Source of the DNA: Nocardia mexicana NBRC 108244
Lineage (GTDB): Bacteria; Actinomycetota; Actinomycetes; Mycobacteriales; Mycobacteriaceae
NCBI RefSeq assembly: GCF_001613165.1
Contig: NZ_BDBV01000043.1
Span: 1-55,082, forward strand
Direction of reading: 5' to 3'
Length of the DNA stretch: 55,082 nt
Shown: positions 1 through 7,615 of the stretch, piece after piece
Layout: the number at the start of each line of letters is the position of its first letter
How positions within the stretch are numbered: the first letter of the stretch is position 1
Notes under the pieces: model-generated
Told to the model about the DNA's origin: nothing
Database searches by the model: none
Seen by the model: the letters and a program-made list of their open reading frames with translations, nothing else
Made by a program: the position numbers and the translations under genes

Positions 1-2
1 GG

Positions 3-3000
3 CCGGGCCACGACGGGGCCGGTGAGCGTCCCGCGCGAGACGCCGCGGACGAACCGGCGACGCACGACGGGGTGGGCGGACAGCCGGCGCACGACGGCCC
101 GGGCGACCGGGCGGCCCCGCAGGATGTCGGTGGCCAGCCGACCCACGACGGTTCGAGCGCGACCACGCCGCATGACGGACCCGGTGTGCAGCCGGGCCAC
201 GATGGTGCCGCCGGGCGGCCCCCGACTCCGGAGACAGTCCCGGCCGGGAACGTATCCCACACGGGGAACGGAGATTTCGGCGGCGCGCCACACGATGGAT
301 CGCATCCCGGCGATCCGGGTGTGCCCGTCGGTGACAAGGGTTCCGACGCCGCCGCTCCGGCGGCCGGGGTGCGACCCGAGGCCGACGGCGGTCCCGCGCA
401 CGCGGCACCGGTGGACCGGCCCTTCGTAGCGCCGGACATGCATCCGGCCGCCGCGACCCCGATCGGCGCCGAACCCGTTGCCGCCAGGGGGGATTCACCC
501 GCAGCCCCACCGTCCGACCGCACGTCCCCGCCCGGCGCGGCGCGCACCGGCGACCCCGGCACCGTCCCGGTCGTCCCGGGCTCCGAACCCCGACCCGCAG
601 CGAGTAGCCCTGCGGCCCGGTCGGATTCGCTCACCCCGGGCCGCTCCGAAACCTCGACCCCGGCACGCACCGGTGATTCGAGCAGCCCGGCACGTGCGGG
701 CGATTCGGGTAGCTCTTCGCGTGTGGGTGATTCGAGTAGTCCTGCGCGTGTGGGTGATTCGAGTAGTCCTGCGCGTGTGGGTGATTCGAGCAGTTCTCCG
801 CGTGTGGGTGATTCGAGTCACCCCGCGCGTGCCGGTGATTCGAGTAGCCCGGTGCGCGCGGATGATTCGGGTAGTCCCGCGCGCGCAGGCGATGGGGCGG
901 GCCCGGCGCGTATCGGGGAGTCCGGCGGCCCGGATCGGGCAGCCGAACCGGCGGGTGCGGGTCGCACGGCCGATGCCCCCAGCCCTGCGCGCTCGTCCGA
1001 CGCGTCGCGCGGGGCGGGGTTGCCGGGTGACGGGCAACCCGGAACGCCGATCCATGCCCGCAGCACAGGTATGGAGAGCACGCCGCGCACGCCCGCGAGC
1101 CCCGAATCCGGAACGCCGATCCATGCGCGCAGCACCGGCGCGGAGAGCACGCCGCGCACACCCGCGAGCTCCGAATCCGGCCGCACCGCAATGCCGGGTG
1201 ATCGTGCGGGGCTCGGTGCCGATCGACCGGGCGAGCCGGGTGGACCGCCCCGGGATCGTGATCAGGGGCCGTCCGGACCGCACGATCGCGAGGCGCCGCC
1301 GAGGGATCCGCGCGAAGCCGAGTCGCAGCGCCGGCCGGATCGCGACGACGAGCAGCCGCACCGGGACCGCACCGAACCCCACGAGACCGGTCCGTCGGAA
1401 ATCCGCCCGAGCATCGAGGAAGCTCACGCCCGACACGGTGAGCAGACGCCCGCCGGCATCTCCCACCACCGCGGCGACAACTCCATGGGCGACCTGCCGC
1501 ACCGCGTCCCCCGCGACGAGGGCCGCTTCACCGCGGACGTGCACGTCACCCCGGACGGCCACGCCCGCATCGGAAAACACGAATACACCCCCGAGGAATA
1601 CGGCAACCTGCTGCGCGACCACGGCTGGGACGGAACGAGCCCGATCCGCCTGATCGGCTGCGACGCCGCCACCAACGGCTTCGCCGGCCGCCTGGCCGCC
1701 CACCTGGGCGTAGACGTCCTCGCCCCCACCAAATCCGCCTGGACCGACGGCCAGGGCCGCGTCTACAGCAGCACCCCGGAAATAGGCCCGGACGGCAACC
1801 GCCGCCCGCGAATTCCACCCGACGGCGGATGGGAGACCCACCATCCCGACGGGTCGACGACCAGGGCTGGCGACGACGGCTTCGTCCCGGGCACCCGGGA
1901 CGCCGACAAGCAGGACCTGACCCCTCACGACGCGGCCGAACGCGCGCGTCCCGTCGACCCGGTCCGGGACGAACCGGGTCGCGACGGAACCCCGCAGCAG
2001 CGGGAGACCTGGGATCCCCCGGCTCGGCCCGACGGCACTCCGCTGCCGGAGGTGCCGTTGACCGTCGACAGGGACGTCAGAGTGCTCGATTTCAACGGCC
2101 GGGAACCCTTGCAGCCGAATTCCCGGATGCGGGTCACCGATACCGACGGCAATCTGCGGGGCGTGTTCTATACCGATGCCGATCGGAATGTCACGCACGT
2201 CGAGACGGCCGTGCCGAACGTGGGGCTGAGCCGTGATCCGATCGCGGCGCCCGTCAATCCCGATACCGCCCGGCCCGCTCCGGGCGTCAAATACAACGTG
2301 TCGACGGGCCCCAACCTCAGGCATATCTTCATGGGGCCCGAGCCGACCCACGAGAGGCAGCCCGCTGGACGCGAACCGGACGCGACCGTGCCCCCTCCGC
2401 ACGATTCGCCGCTACCCGCCCGCGAGCCGACCTATGAACCGCCGCAGCGCTTCGACGAGTTCAACCGCGGGGATGTGCCACCGGCCGTCGACTGGAACCC
2501 GCCGGGCGATCACAACGGCCTGTATCGGATGGCGGAGCCGGTGCGAAACTACGACCCGGCGACATCCGGCCCGTTCTCGCTGGGCGAGCCGAGGGAACCG
2601 CACACTCGGTACGACGTATACGACACCAACGGGAATTGGCACGGCACCTTCTACACGGACGCGCACGGCAACTTCTCCCACATTCATACGTGGTCGGGCA
2701 ACCGCGACCATGGATTCAATCCGGAACTCGGCACGGGAGCGACCTGGGACAGCGGATTGCAGGTTCCGAGGCCGAATACCACGTATGCGGTCGGTCCACG
2801 GTATCTGGACGGCTTCGATGCGCGTGAGCCGCGGCAACTGTATCGGACCGACGCACAGGGCGATACCGTCGCCGCGTCGATTCGCCCGCACTACCCGCCG
2901 CCGGGAACCAGGGCAGCCGACTACTTCGGTGCACGGCGCGGGTTCGACGAGACCGGCAACTTGCAGACCGACGTGGGGCAAATCGCCAGTGGCGGCAACG

Positions 3001-3440
3001 ATCGTACGGGCACGCGCATCGACGGGGAATACGATCGCGACAGCCAGGCGCCGGCGGACCGCAGGATGTATCGGTTCGCCGGTGGGCACCTCGCCTCCTA
3101 TGAATCGGGTGGCCCCGGCGAACGCATCAACCATATTCCGCAGTGGGCCTACGAAAACAGTGGCTGGCGGCTGGATGAGCGGCCGACGTCGGATTCGTGG
3201 CGGAGAATGGAGTCGGATCAGGCCGATCTTCGTGCCGACCCCAATATCGATGTCGACAGGATCGACGTGTGGGCGGAACGTCGAACACCTGGCGTGCACA
3301 CCCCGGATGTTCTGCACGCTCAGTTCCAACTGATTCTCAGGAACCCGGCGTCGATTCGAGTGTATTTGAGGAGTTTCTACAATGTCCCCGAGCAAGCGAG
3401 ACACCCCATCTACCTCTACCCACCCCCACCGAGCCCGTGA
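3..3440 (+). CDS. Polymorphic toxin, 3' part (5' end outside window), endonuclease-like C-terminus
   Basis: The frame is open from the first complete codon, so the true start lies upstream; 1,145 residues are visible. Order: Gly/Pro/His-Asp-Gly-rich tail, a 9-residue tandem repeat (nt 672-941), a 23-residue duplication (nt 1041-1178), then a globular domain at about nt 1432-1830 (motifs GKHEYTPEEYGNLL and IRLIGCDAAT) of the C80/CHAT-like type common in actinobacterial toxins. Two or three short modules containing YDTNG/FYTDA motifs follow. The last ~110 residues (about nt 3060-3330) contain GGH, NHIPQ and WRRME in the order seen in the DNA/RNA non-specific endonuclease family (Endonuclease_NS_2); the GGH histidine (codon 3087) would be the catalytic one. 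A YezG-like gene overlaps the 3' end, which fits a nuclease toxin with its immunity protein. The C80/CHAT-like and nuclease calls rest on motif memory, not on a search. Confidence 0.8.
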   Translation, partial: PGHDGAGERPARDAADEPATHDGVGGQPAHDGPGDRAAPQDVGGQPTHDGSSATTPHDGPGVQPGHDGAAGRPPTPETVPAGNVSHTGNGDFGGAPHDGSHPGDPGVPVGDKGSDAAAPAAGVRPEADGGPAHAAPVDRPFVAPDMHPAAATPIGAEPVAARGDSPAAPPSDRTSPPGAARTGDPGTVPVVPGSEPRPAASSPAARSDSLTPGRSETSTPARTGDSSSPARAGDSGSSSRVGDSSSPARVGDSSSPARVGDSSSSPRVGDSSHPARAGDSSSPVRADDSGSPARAGDGAGPARIGESGGPDRAAEPAGAGRTADAPSPARSSDASRGAGLPGDGQPGTPIHARSTGMESTPRTPASPESGTPIHARSTGAESTPRTPASSESGRTAMPGDRAGLGADRPGEPGGPPRDRDQGPSGPHDREAPPRDPREAESQRRPDRDDEQPHRDRTEPHETGPSEIRPSIEEAHARHGEQTPAGISHHRGDNSMGDLPHRVPRDEGRFTADVHVTPDGHARIGKHEYTPEEYGNLLRDHGWDGTSPIRLIGCDAATNGFAGRLAAHLGVDVLAPTKSAWTDGQGRVYSSTPEIGPDGNRRPRIPPDGGWETHHPDGSTTRAGDDGFVPGTRDADKQDLTPHDAAERARPVDPVRDEPGRDGTPQQRETWDPPARPDGTPLPEVPLTVDRDVRVLDFNGREPLQPNSRMRVTDTDGNLRGVFYTDADRNVTHVETAVPNVGLSRDPIAAPVNPDTARPAPGVKYNVSTGPNLRHIFMGPEPTHERQPAGREPDATVPPPHDSPLPAREPTYEPPQRFDEFNRGDVPPAVDWNPPGDHNGLYRMAEPVRNYDPATSGPFSLGEPREPHTRYDVYDTNGNWHGTFYTDAHGNFSHIHTWSGNRDHGFNPELGTGATWDSGLQVPRPNTTYAVGPRYLDGFDAREPRQLYRTDAQGDTVAASIRPHYPPPGTRAADYFGARRGFDETGNLQTDVGQIASGGNDRTGTRIDGEYDRDSQAPADRRMYRFAGGHLASYESGGPGERINHIPQWAYENSGWRLDERPTSDSWRRMESDQADLRADPNIDVDRIDVWAERRTPGVHTPDVLHAQFQLILRNPASIRVYLRSFYNVPEQARHPIYLYPPPPSP
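672..941 (+). repeat. Ten 27-bp tandem units inside the toxin gene
   Basis: Ten consecutive 9-codon units with consensus GDSSSPARV/A start every 27 bases from 672. Units at 726 and 753 encode identical peptides, and the outer units are more diverged (last GESGGPDRA). The tract is a low-complexity Ser/Pro/Arg linker, probably a flexible spacer, and its copy number is likely to vary between strains. Confidence 0.9.
1041..1178 (+). repeat. 69-bp direct duplication inside the toxin gene
   Basis: Two adjacent 23-codon units (1041-1109 and 1110-1178) both start GTPIHARSTG and continue ESTPRTPAS. They differ at only a few bases, indicating a recent tandem duplication in the linker before the C80/CHAT-like domain. 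Confidence 0.85.
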
Positions 3441-3852
3441 AATCCACGCGGAATTGCTCGCCACCGTCGGCCGCGATCTGGCGTCGACAGTGTCGGAGAA
3501 TTGGTTTCGGATCGATTTCCGCTTCTGGAGCACCGGCACCATGGCTCAGTCGGAGTTGACGGTGGTCGAGCGCGATGGCGCGACTCGTGCCGTACCCGTG
3601 CCGTTTTCGGTCGTAGGGGCGCTGCGCGAGTTGCGCGCCGAAATGTACGAGCCCGGCCGTGGCACGTGGTTCTCGCTGCGTTACACCATCGATCCGCCGA
3701 TGGAGTACCGCGTGCTGTTCGACTACGACGACGACCCGCAGTGGTGGCCCGAGATCGCGCCGGAGGAATGGGCGACAGATCTTCGAGCGTACCCTCGCAA
3801 TCCAGAACATATACCGGACTGGCTTCGTGCGAAGCTGCCCGAAGCAGAGTGA
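3382..3852 (+). CDS. YezG/DUF600-like immunity protein candidate
   Basis: 156 residues. The ATG at 3382 lies 59 bases inside the toxin gene and is preceded by GAGGAG at 3368-3373 with an 8-base spacer, so the overlap is probably real and couples immunity to toxin translation. The C-terminal half (WFSLRYTID, then FDYDDDP and WWPEI) matches the layout of the YezG/DUF600 family, whose Bacillus members neutralise LXG nuclease toxins such as YeeF. It is acidic and has no signal peptide, as expected for a cytoplasmic antitoxin. The pairing with a nuclease toxin supports the call; family membership is inferred from the motif pattern. Confidence 0.75.
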   Translation: MSPSKRDTPSTSTHPHRAREIHAELLATVGRDLASTVSENWFRIDFRFWSTGTMAQSELTVVERDGATRAVPVPFSVVGALRELRAEMYEPGRGTWFSLRYTIDPPMEYRVLFDYDDDPQWWPEIAPEEWATDLRAYPRNPEHIPDWLRAKLPEAE

Positions 3853-3870
3853 AGAGGAATACTGACTACG

Positions 3871-4302
3871 GTGACGAAACCGCTTGGCCCTGAGGCCCAA
3901 TCCGAGATCCTGTCCGCGATCACGGCGCGGCTGCAGATGGTGCTGCCGGCAGGGTGGCGTCATCTGCAAATCGATTACACCGCGGTCGGCGACACTGTGA
4001 TCAGCGGCGGTCTGTTGCGTATGGAGAACGGTGGAATGGTCGGTGTCGCGCTGCCGGAGGACGTCGACGAGCGATTCGGGGCGCTACGCGCGGGGATGGC
4101 AAACCCGGAGACCGGCGCCTGGCTGCACGCGACCTATCGGCTCGACTACCCGGACGCCGCCACTGTGGAGTACGACCGACAGCAGATGCCGCTGTGGGAC
4201 GACGCCCCGTCCGGCGCGGACTGCACTCGGGAGCTGGAGTTGTATCCGCGCGCTGCCGAGTTCGTTCCGGAGTGGATGCGGGAGCGTCTCACGTCCCGGT
4301 AA
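3871..4302 (+). CDS. Second YezG/DUF600-like protein
   Basis: 143 residues from a GTG at 3871, 18 bases after the previous stop. It shares the plan of its neighbour: helical N-terminus, a LHATYRLDYPDAATVEYD strand region, and a closing YPRAAEFVPEWM helix corresponding to YPRNPEHIPDWL upstream. This looks like a diverged tandem paralogue, perhaps an immunity gene left from another toxin tip or one for a related toxin. Its 3' end overlaps the convergent gene at 4289 by 14 bases. Confidence 0.72.
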   Translation: MTKPLGPEAQSEILSAITARLQMVLPAGWRHLQIDYTAVGDTVISGGLLRMENGGMVGVALPEDVDERFGALRAGMANPETGAWLHATYRLDYPDAATVEYDRQQMPLWDDAPSGADCTRELELYPRAAEFVPEWMRERLTSR

Positions 4303-4687
4303 TCACCGACACCGCAAGGCCTTTCGTCGCCTCATCGACATCGGGTGTGCGAAAGCCGCGCTCCAGAATGTGCTGAACCAGGCTCGGCTCCGGGGCTAAT
4401 CCGTGTTTGCGGAGGTAGTGGGGAACCGAGCCCGCCCAGATCCAGGTGCCGTCGGTGCGGTAGTTCAGGGGGACGTCGTGCTCGTCGGGTGCGAACTCGT
4501 CGACGTCCAGGTGCCGGGCGGCGAGCACCACCGGTGCGGCCTCCAGATATGTCAGAAGTGCTTCGCGCAGTTCGGGATTCACGGCGGCTCGGTCGGCGAC
4601 GGGCCGTCCGCTCGGGTCGTGCCCCTCATATACACGGGCCAGCCGCAATTGATGATCGGCGGAAACCGATGGCGCAGAGTCACTCAT
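4289..4687 (-). CDS. Hypothetical protein near the toxin locus
   Basis: 132 residues, ATG at 4687 with GAGGGGG about five bases upstream. Longer upstream versions are unlikely because the added residues are Arg/Gly-rich shadow sequence. Visible motifs include YEGHDPSGRPVADRAAVNPE, LTYLEAAPVVLAAR and TDGTWIWAGSVPHYLRKHG. I recognise this as an actinobacterial hypothetical family that often sits near toxin and immunity genes but know no function. No transmembrane segment or signal peptide is visible. Confidence 0.7.
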   Translation of the reverse strand: MSDSAPSVSADHQLRLARVYEGHDPSGRPVADRAAVNPELREALLTYLEAAPVVLAARHLDVDEFAPDEHDVPLNYRTDGTWIWAGSVPHYLRKHGLAPEPSLVQHILERGFRTPDVDEATKGLAVSVITGT

Positions 4688-4743
4688 ATCGAACCCCCTC
4701 GAGCTTGTCGTCCGTCCCGACTGTAGTCGTTCCTCGCTGATAC

Positions 4744-5412
4744 TCAGTGCGTGTGCGGCGGCACCGTCGGCCCCTCGCTGGCCTGGACCAGGACGAAACC
4801 CTGGCCGTGGAAGGCCAGTTGCATGGCCTCGCCGCTGCCGCGGCCGATGAGGGCGCTCGCCTTGAAGGTGCGGTTGACGCCGACCTGCAGGCTGGTGCTC
4901 CAGGCGACCGCGGACTGGCCGTCGGCGAAGGTCGGGGCGCGGCTCGCGTCCAGCATCACCGGTGCGCCGTGGGTGGTGACGGCCACCCATCCGGTGCCCT
5001 GCAGGGTGGTGTTGAACAGCCCGCCCGAGGCCATGCCCGCGCCCTGCACCCGCTGGATGTTGGAGGTGAGGCTCGCGTCGTAGGCGAGCACGTTGGCGCC
5101 GTTGACGGTGATGCCCTCGTTCTCCAGGAAGAACATCTGCACGTCGTTGGCGTCGTCGGCCAGGAACAGCAGGCCCTGGCCCTTGACGCGCATCAACTGC
5201 ACGCCCTCGCCCGTCACGGCCTTCTTGATGAATTTGCCGATGCCCCCGGCGCCTTCGTAGTCGAAGTCCATCTGGCCCTGGAAGGCCACCATGGAGCCCT
5301 GCTTGGCCAGCACATCACCGTTGAGCTGGATTCGGAGCATTTTGGCGTTCTGCAGGGCGAAGTGCCCGGGGAGCTGCCCCTGATCCAGATTGCCGAAGAA
5401 CGAACTGCGCAT
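4744..5412 (-). CDS. AIM24 family protein
   Basis: 222 residues, ATG at 5412 with GGGAGG about 10 bases upstream. The protein is beta-rich with regularly spaced Gly (GDVLAKQGSMVAFQG, MRVKGQGLLFLAD, MQLAFHGQGFVLVQASEG), typical of the bacterial AIM24/DUF124 beta-barrel family. The molecular role is unknown in bacteria; mitochondrial AIM24 relatives affect membrane organisation. It is a full-length, soluble-looking protein with no signal peptide, 89 bases downstream of the M13 peptidase genes on the same strand and possibly cotranscribed. Confidence 0.85.
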   Translation of the reverse strand: MRSSFFGNLDQGQLPGHFALQNAKMLRIQLNGDVLAKQGSMVAFQGQMDFDYEGAGGIGKFIKKAVTGEGVQLMRVKGQGLLFLADDANDVQMFFLENEGITVNGANVLAYDASLTSNIQRVQGAGMASGGLFNTTLQGTGWVAVTTHGAPVMLDASRAPTFADGQSAVAWSTSLQVGVNRTFKASALIGRGSGEAMQLAFHGQGFVLVQASEGPTVPPHTH

Positions 5413-5501
5413 AACCGAGCGGCCTCCCGTGTCCTGTTGTCCCCGCTGATTTCGCAGTATATCGGCGGCGCACCAGCGTTACCGGTTTTCGCGGAGAGCC
5501 C

Positions 5502-7535
5502 CTACAGCGTCACCCGCTGGTCCGGCAGGAGGAACAGCTTGTCGCCCTCCTTCACCCCGAAGGTGTCGTAGAACTCCTGGAGGTTGCGCACCACCTGATT
5601 GCAGCGGAATTCGTTGGGGGAGTGGGTATCCGTGAGCAGTTCGGCGGTGAGTTCCCGGGTCTGCTTGCCGCGCCAGCTGCGCGCCCAGGACATGAACATG
5701 CTGCGATAGTCGGGTTCCCGGCCCGCGCGCTGCTCGGCCATCCGGTAGGCGGCGAGCGCGATCTGCAGGCCGCGCAGGTCGGCCAGGTTCTCGCCCAGGG
5801 TCAGTTCGCCGTTGACGTGCTGATTCGGTTCGAGGCCCTCGGGCACCAGCACGTTGAACTGGTCGACGAGCTGCTTGGACTTCGCGTCGAAGGCGGCGCG
5901 GTCCTCGGGCGTCCACCAGTTGCGCAGGTTGCCGGTGGCGTCGTACTTGGAGCCCTGATCGTCGAAGCCGTGGCCGATCTCGTGACCGATGGTGGCGCCG
6001 ACCGCGCCGAAGTTGACGGCGAGCTGCGAGTCCTTGTCGAAGAACGGCGGCTGCAGATACGCGGCGGGGAAGGTGATTTCGTTGTTGGACGGGGAGTAGA
6101 AGGCGTTGACCGTCTGCGGCGTGCTGTTCCACTCGGCCTTGTCCACCGGCGTGCCGAGCCGGTCGAATGCCCGCCTGGCCTCGAAGTTGTTGATGGCGAC
6201 CAGGGATTCGACGAGCTTGCCGCGGGTGATCTTCAGGCCGGAGTAGTCGGTCCACTTGTCCGGGTAGCCGAGCTTCACGGTCATCTTCTCGAGCTTCAGC
6301 AGCGCCGCGTCCCTGGTGGCCGGGGCCATCCAGCTGGAGTTGCGGAAGTCCTCCCGGTAGGCCGCCATGAGGTCGGCCACCATCTTCTTGACCTCGTCCT
6401 TCGCCTCCGGCGGGAAGTACTTGTCCACGTACAGCTTTCCGAGCTGCTCGCCCAGCGACTCCTGGACGATGCCGACGCCGTACTTCCAGCGCTCCGGCCG
6501 CTCCTTCTGCCCCGCCATGACGGTGCCGTTGAAATGGAAGTTGGCGTCGTTGATCGCCTTGGGCAGGTACTTCGCGAAGGAGCGAATCAGGCTGAGCTTC
6601 AAGTACTCTCGCCACCCGGCGATATCCACCTCCGCCCAGAGCTGCGCGGCCGCCGGGATATACGACGGCTGCCCCACCACCAGCTCGGCGAACAGCTCCT
6701 TCGGCCGACCGGTGTTGCCGGAAAGCCAAGGCTCCCAGTCGAATCCCTTGCCGAGTTCGACCAGCTGGGCCCAGGTCATGCGGTTGTAGGTGGCGTTGGC
6801 ATCGCGCAGGCGCACGTTGTCCCAGTGGTGCGACGCGATGCGGGTCTCCAGGTCGACCACCCGCCCGGCCAGTGCCGCCGGGTCGGGAAGTCCGGCGCCG
6901 GCGGCGATCTGCTCCATGAAGGTGCGGTACGCGGCCAGCTTGTCGGCGTACTCCGGCTTGCGGTAGTACTCCTCGCCCAGTCCGATGCCGGACTGGCCGA
7001 TCGAGGGCACATAGCTGTCGGTCTTCTTGCGGTCGATGCCCACGCCGAGCCCGATCAACCCGCCCAGCGGCAGCTCGCCCATGACTCGCGCCAAATCGGG
7101 TTTCGTTGCGGCCCTGTCGATTTGATCGAACATCGGCTGGAGTGGGGTCATGCCCAGCCGCTCGATCTCGTCCCAGTCGACCCGGGCGTCGTAGAGGTCG
7201 CGGATGTGCTGGGCCTCGGTGCCCTGCTCCGGATCCCGGATGCCGTCGATGATTTCGCGCAGCTGGTCCTGGGTGCGCTCGGCCGCCTCGGTGCCCGCGC
7301 CGTACCCCGCCTTGTCCGGCGGCAGCTGATATTCGCGCAGCCACTTGCCGTTGACGTACCGGTACAGGTCGTCCTGCGGGCGCACCGCCTCGTCGACGCC
7401 CGACAGATCCGCGCCGTGCAACTGCTTCGGTGCCTCGTCCTTCGAGCACGCCCCGAGGGCCGCGGCCGCGGGCACGAGCCCCAGGGCGATCAGAAACGCG
7501 CGACGCTCGAGGCGCACCGGACCCGACGATGTCAC
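5502..7535 (-). CDS. M13 family zinc metallopeptidase, Tat-like lipoprotein (paralogue 1)
   Basis: 677 residues from a GTG at 7535 with GGGGAG upstream; an in-frame ATG at 7577 would add 14 residues before the export signal. The N-terminus has RRAFLIAL followed by a hydrophobic stretch and the lipobox ALGAC, suggesting Tat export and lipidation. The zinc site HEIGH sits in GHEIGHGFDDQGSKYD with the third ligand in ENLADLRG, both signatures of neprilysin/PepO-type M13 peptidases. The conserved substrate-binding region appears as NAFYSPSNNEITFPAA and the C-terminus as RCNQVVRNLQEFY. Length is normal for M13. It should act outside the membrane, cutting peptides. It is similar over its full length to the gene just upstream. 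Confidence 0.93.
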   Translation of the reverse strand: MTSSGPVRLERRAFLIALGLVPAAAALGACSKDEAPKQLHGADLSGVDEAVRPQDDLYRYVNGKWLREYQLPPDKAGYGAGTEAAERTQDQLREIIDGIRDPEQGTEAQHIRDLYDARVDWDEIERLGMTPLQPMFDQIDRAATKPDLARVMGELPLGGLIGLGVGIDRKKTDSYVPSIGQSGIGLGEEYYRKPEYADKLAAYRTFMEQIAAGAGLPDPAALAGRVVDLETRIASHHWDNVRLRDANATYNRMTWAQLVELGKGFDWEPWLSGNTGRPKELFAELVVGQPSYIPAAAQLWAEVDIAGWREYLKLSLIRSFAKYLPKAINDANFHFNGTVMAGQKERPERWKYGVGIVQESLGEQLGKLYVDKYFPPEAKDEVKKMVADLMAAYREDFRNSSWMAPATRDAALLKLEKMTVKLGYPDKWTDYSGLKITRGKLVESLVAINNFEARRAFDRLGTPVDKAEWNSTPQTVNAFYSPSNNEITFPAAYLQPPFFDKDSQLAVNFGAVGATIGHEIGHGFDDQGSKYDATGNLRNWWTPEDRAAFDAKSKQLVDQFNVLVPEGLEPNQHVNGELTLGENLADLRGLQIALAAYRMAEQRAGREPDYRSMFMSWARSWRGKQTRELTAELLTDTHSPNEFRCNQVVRNLQEFYDTFGVKEGDKLFLLPDQRVTL

Positions 7536-7615
7536 CAGAAACCCACTCCCCGGCGAGGCAACACGCCCCGCACCCATGCTCGTAGCCGACTTGCTGCGCA
7601 AGAGGCTACCGGGAT

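Noticed and set aside
672..941. Tandem repeats in the toxin genes considered as a CRISPR array
   Set aside because: Units are contiguous, in frame, multiples of three and lack unique spacers; they encode peptide repeats.
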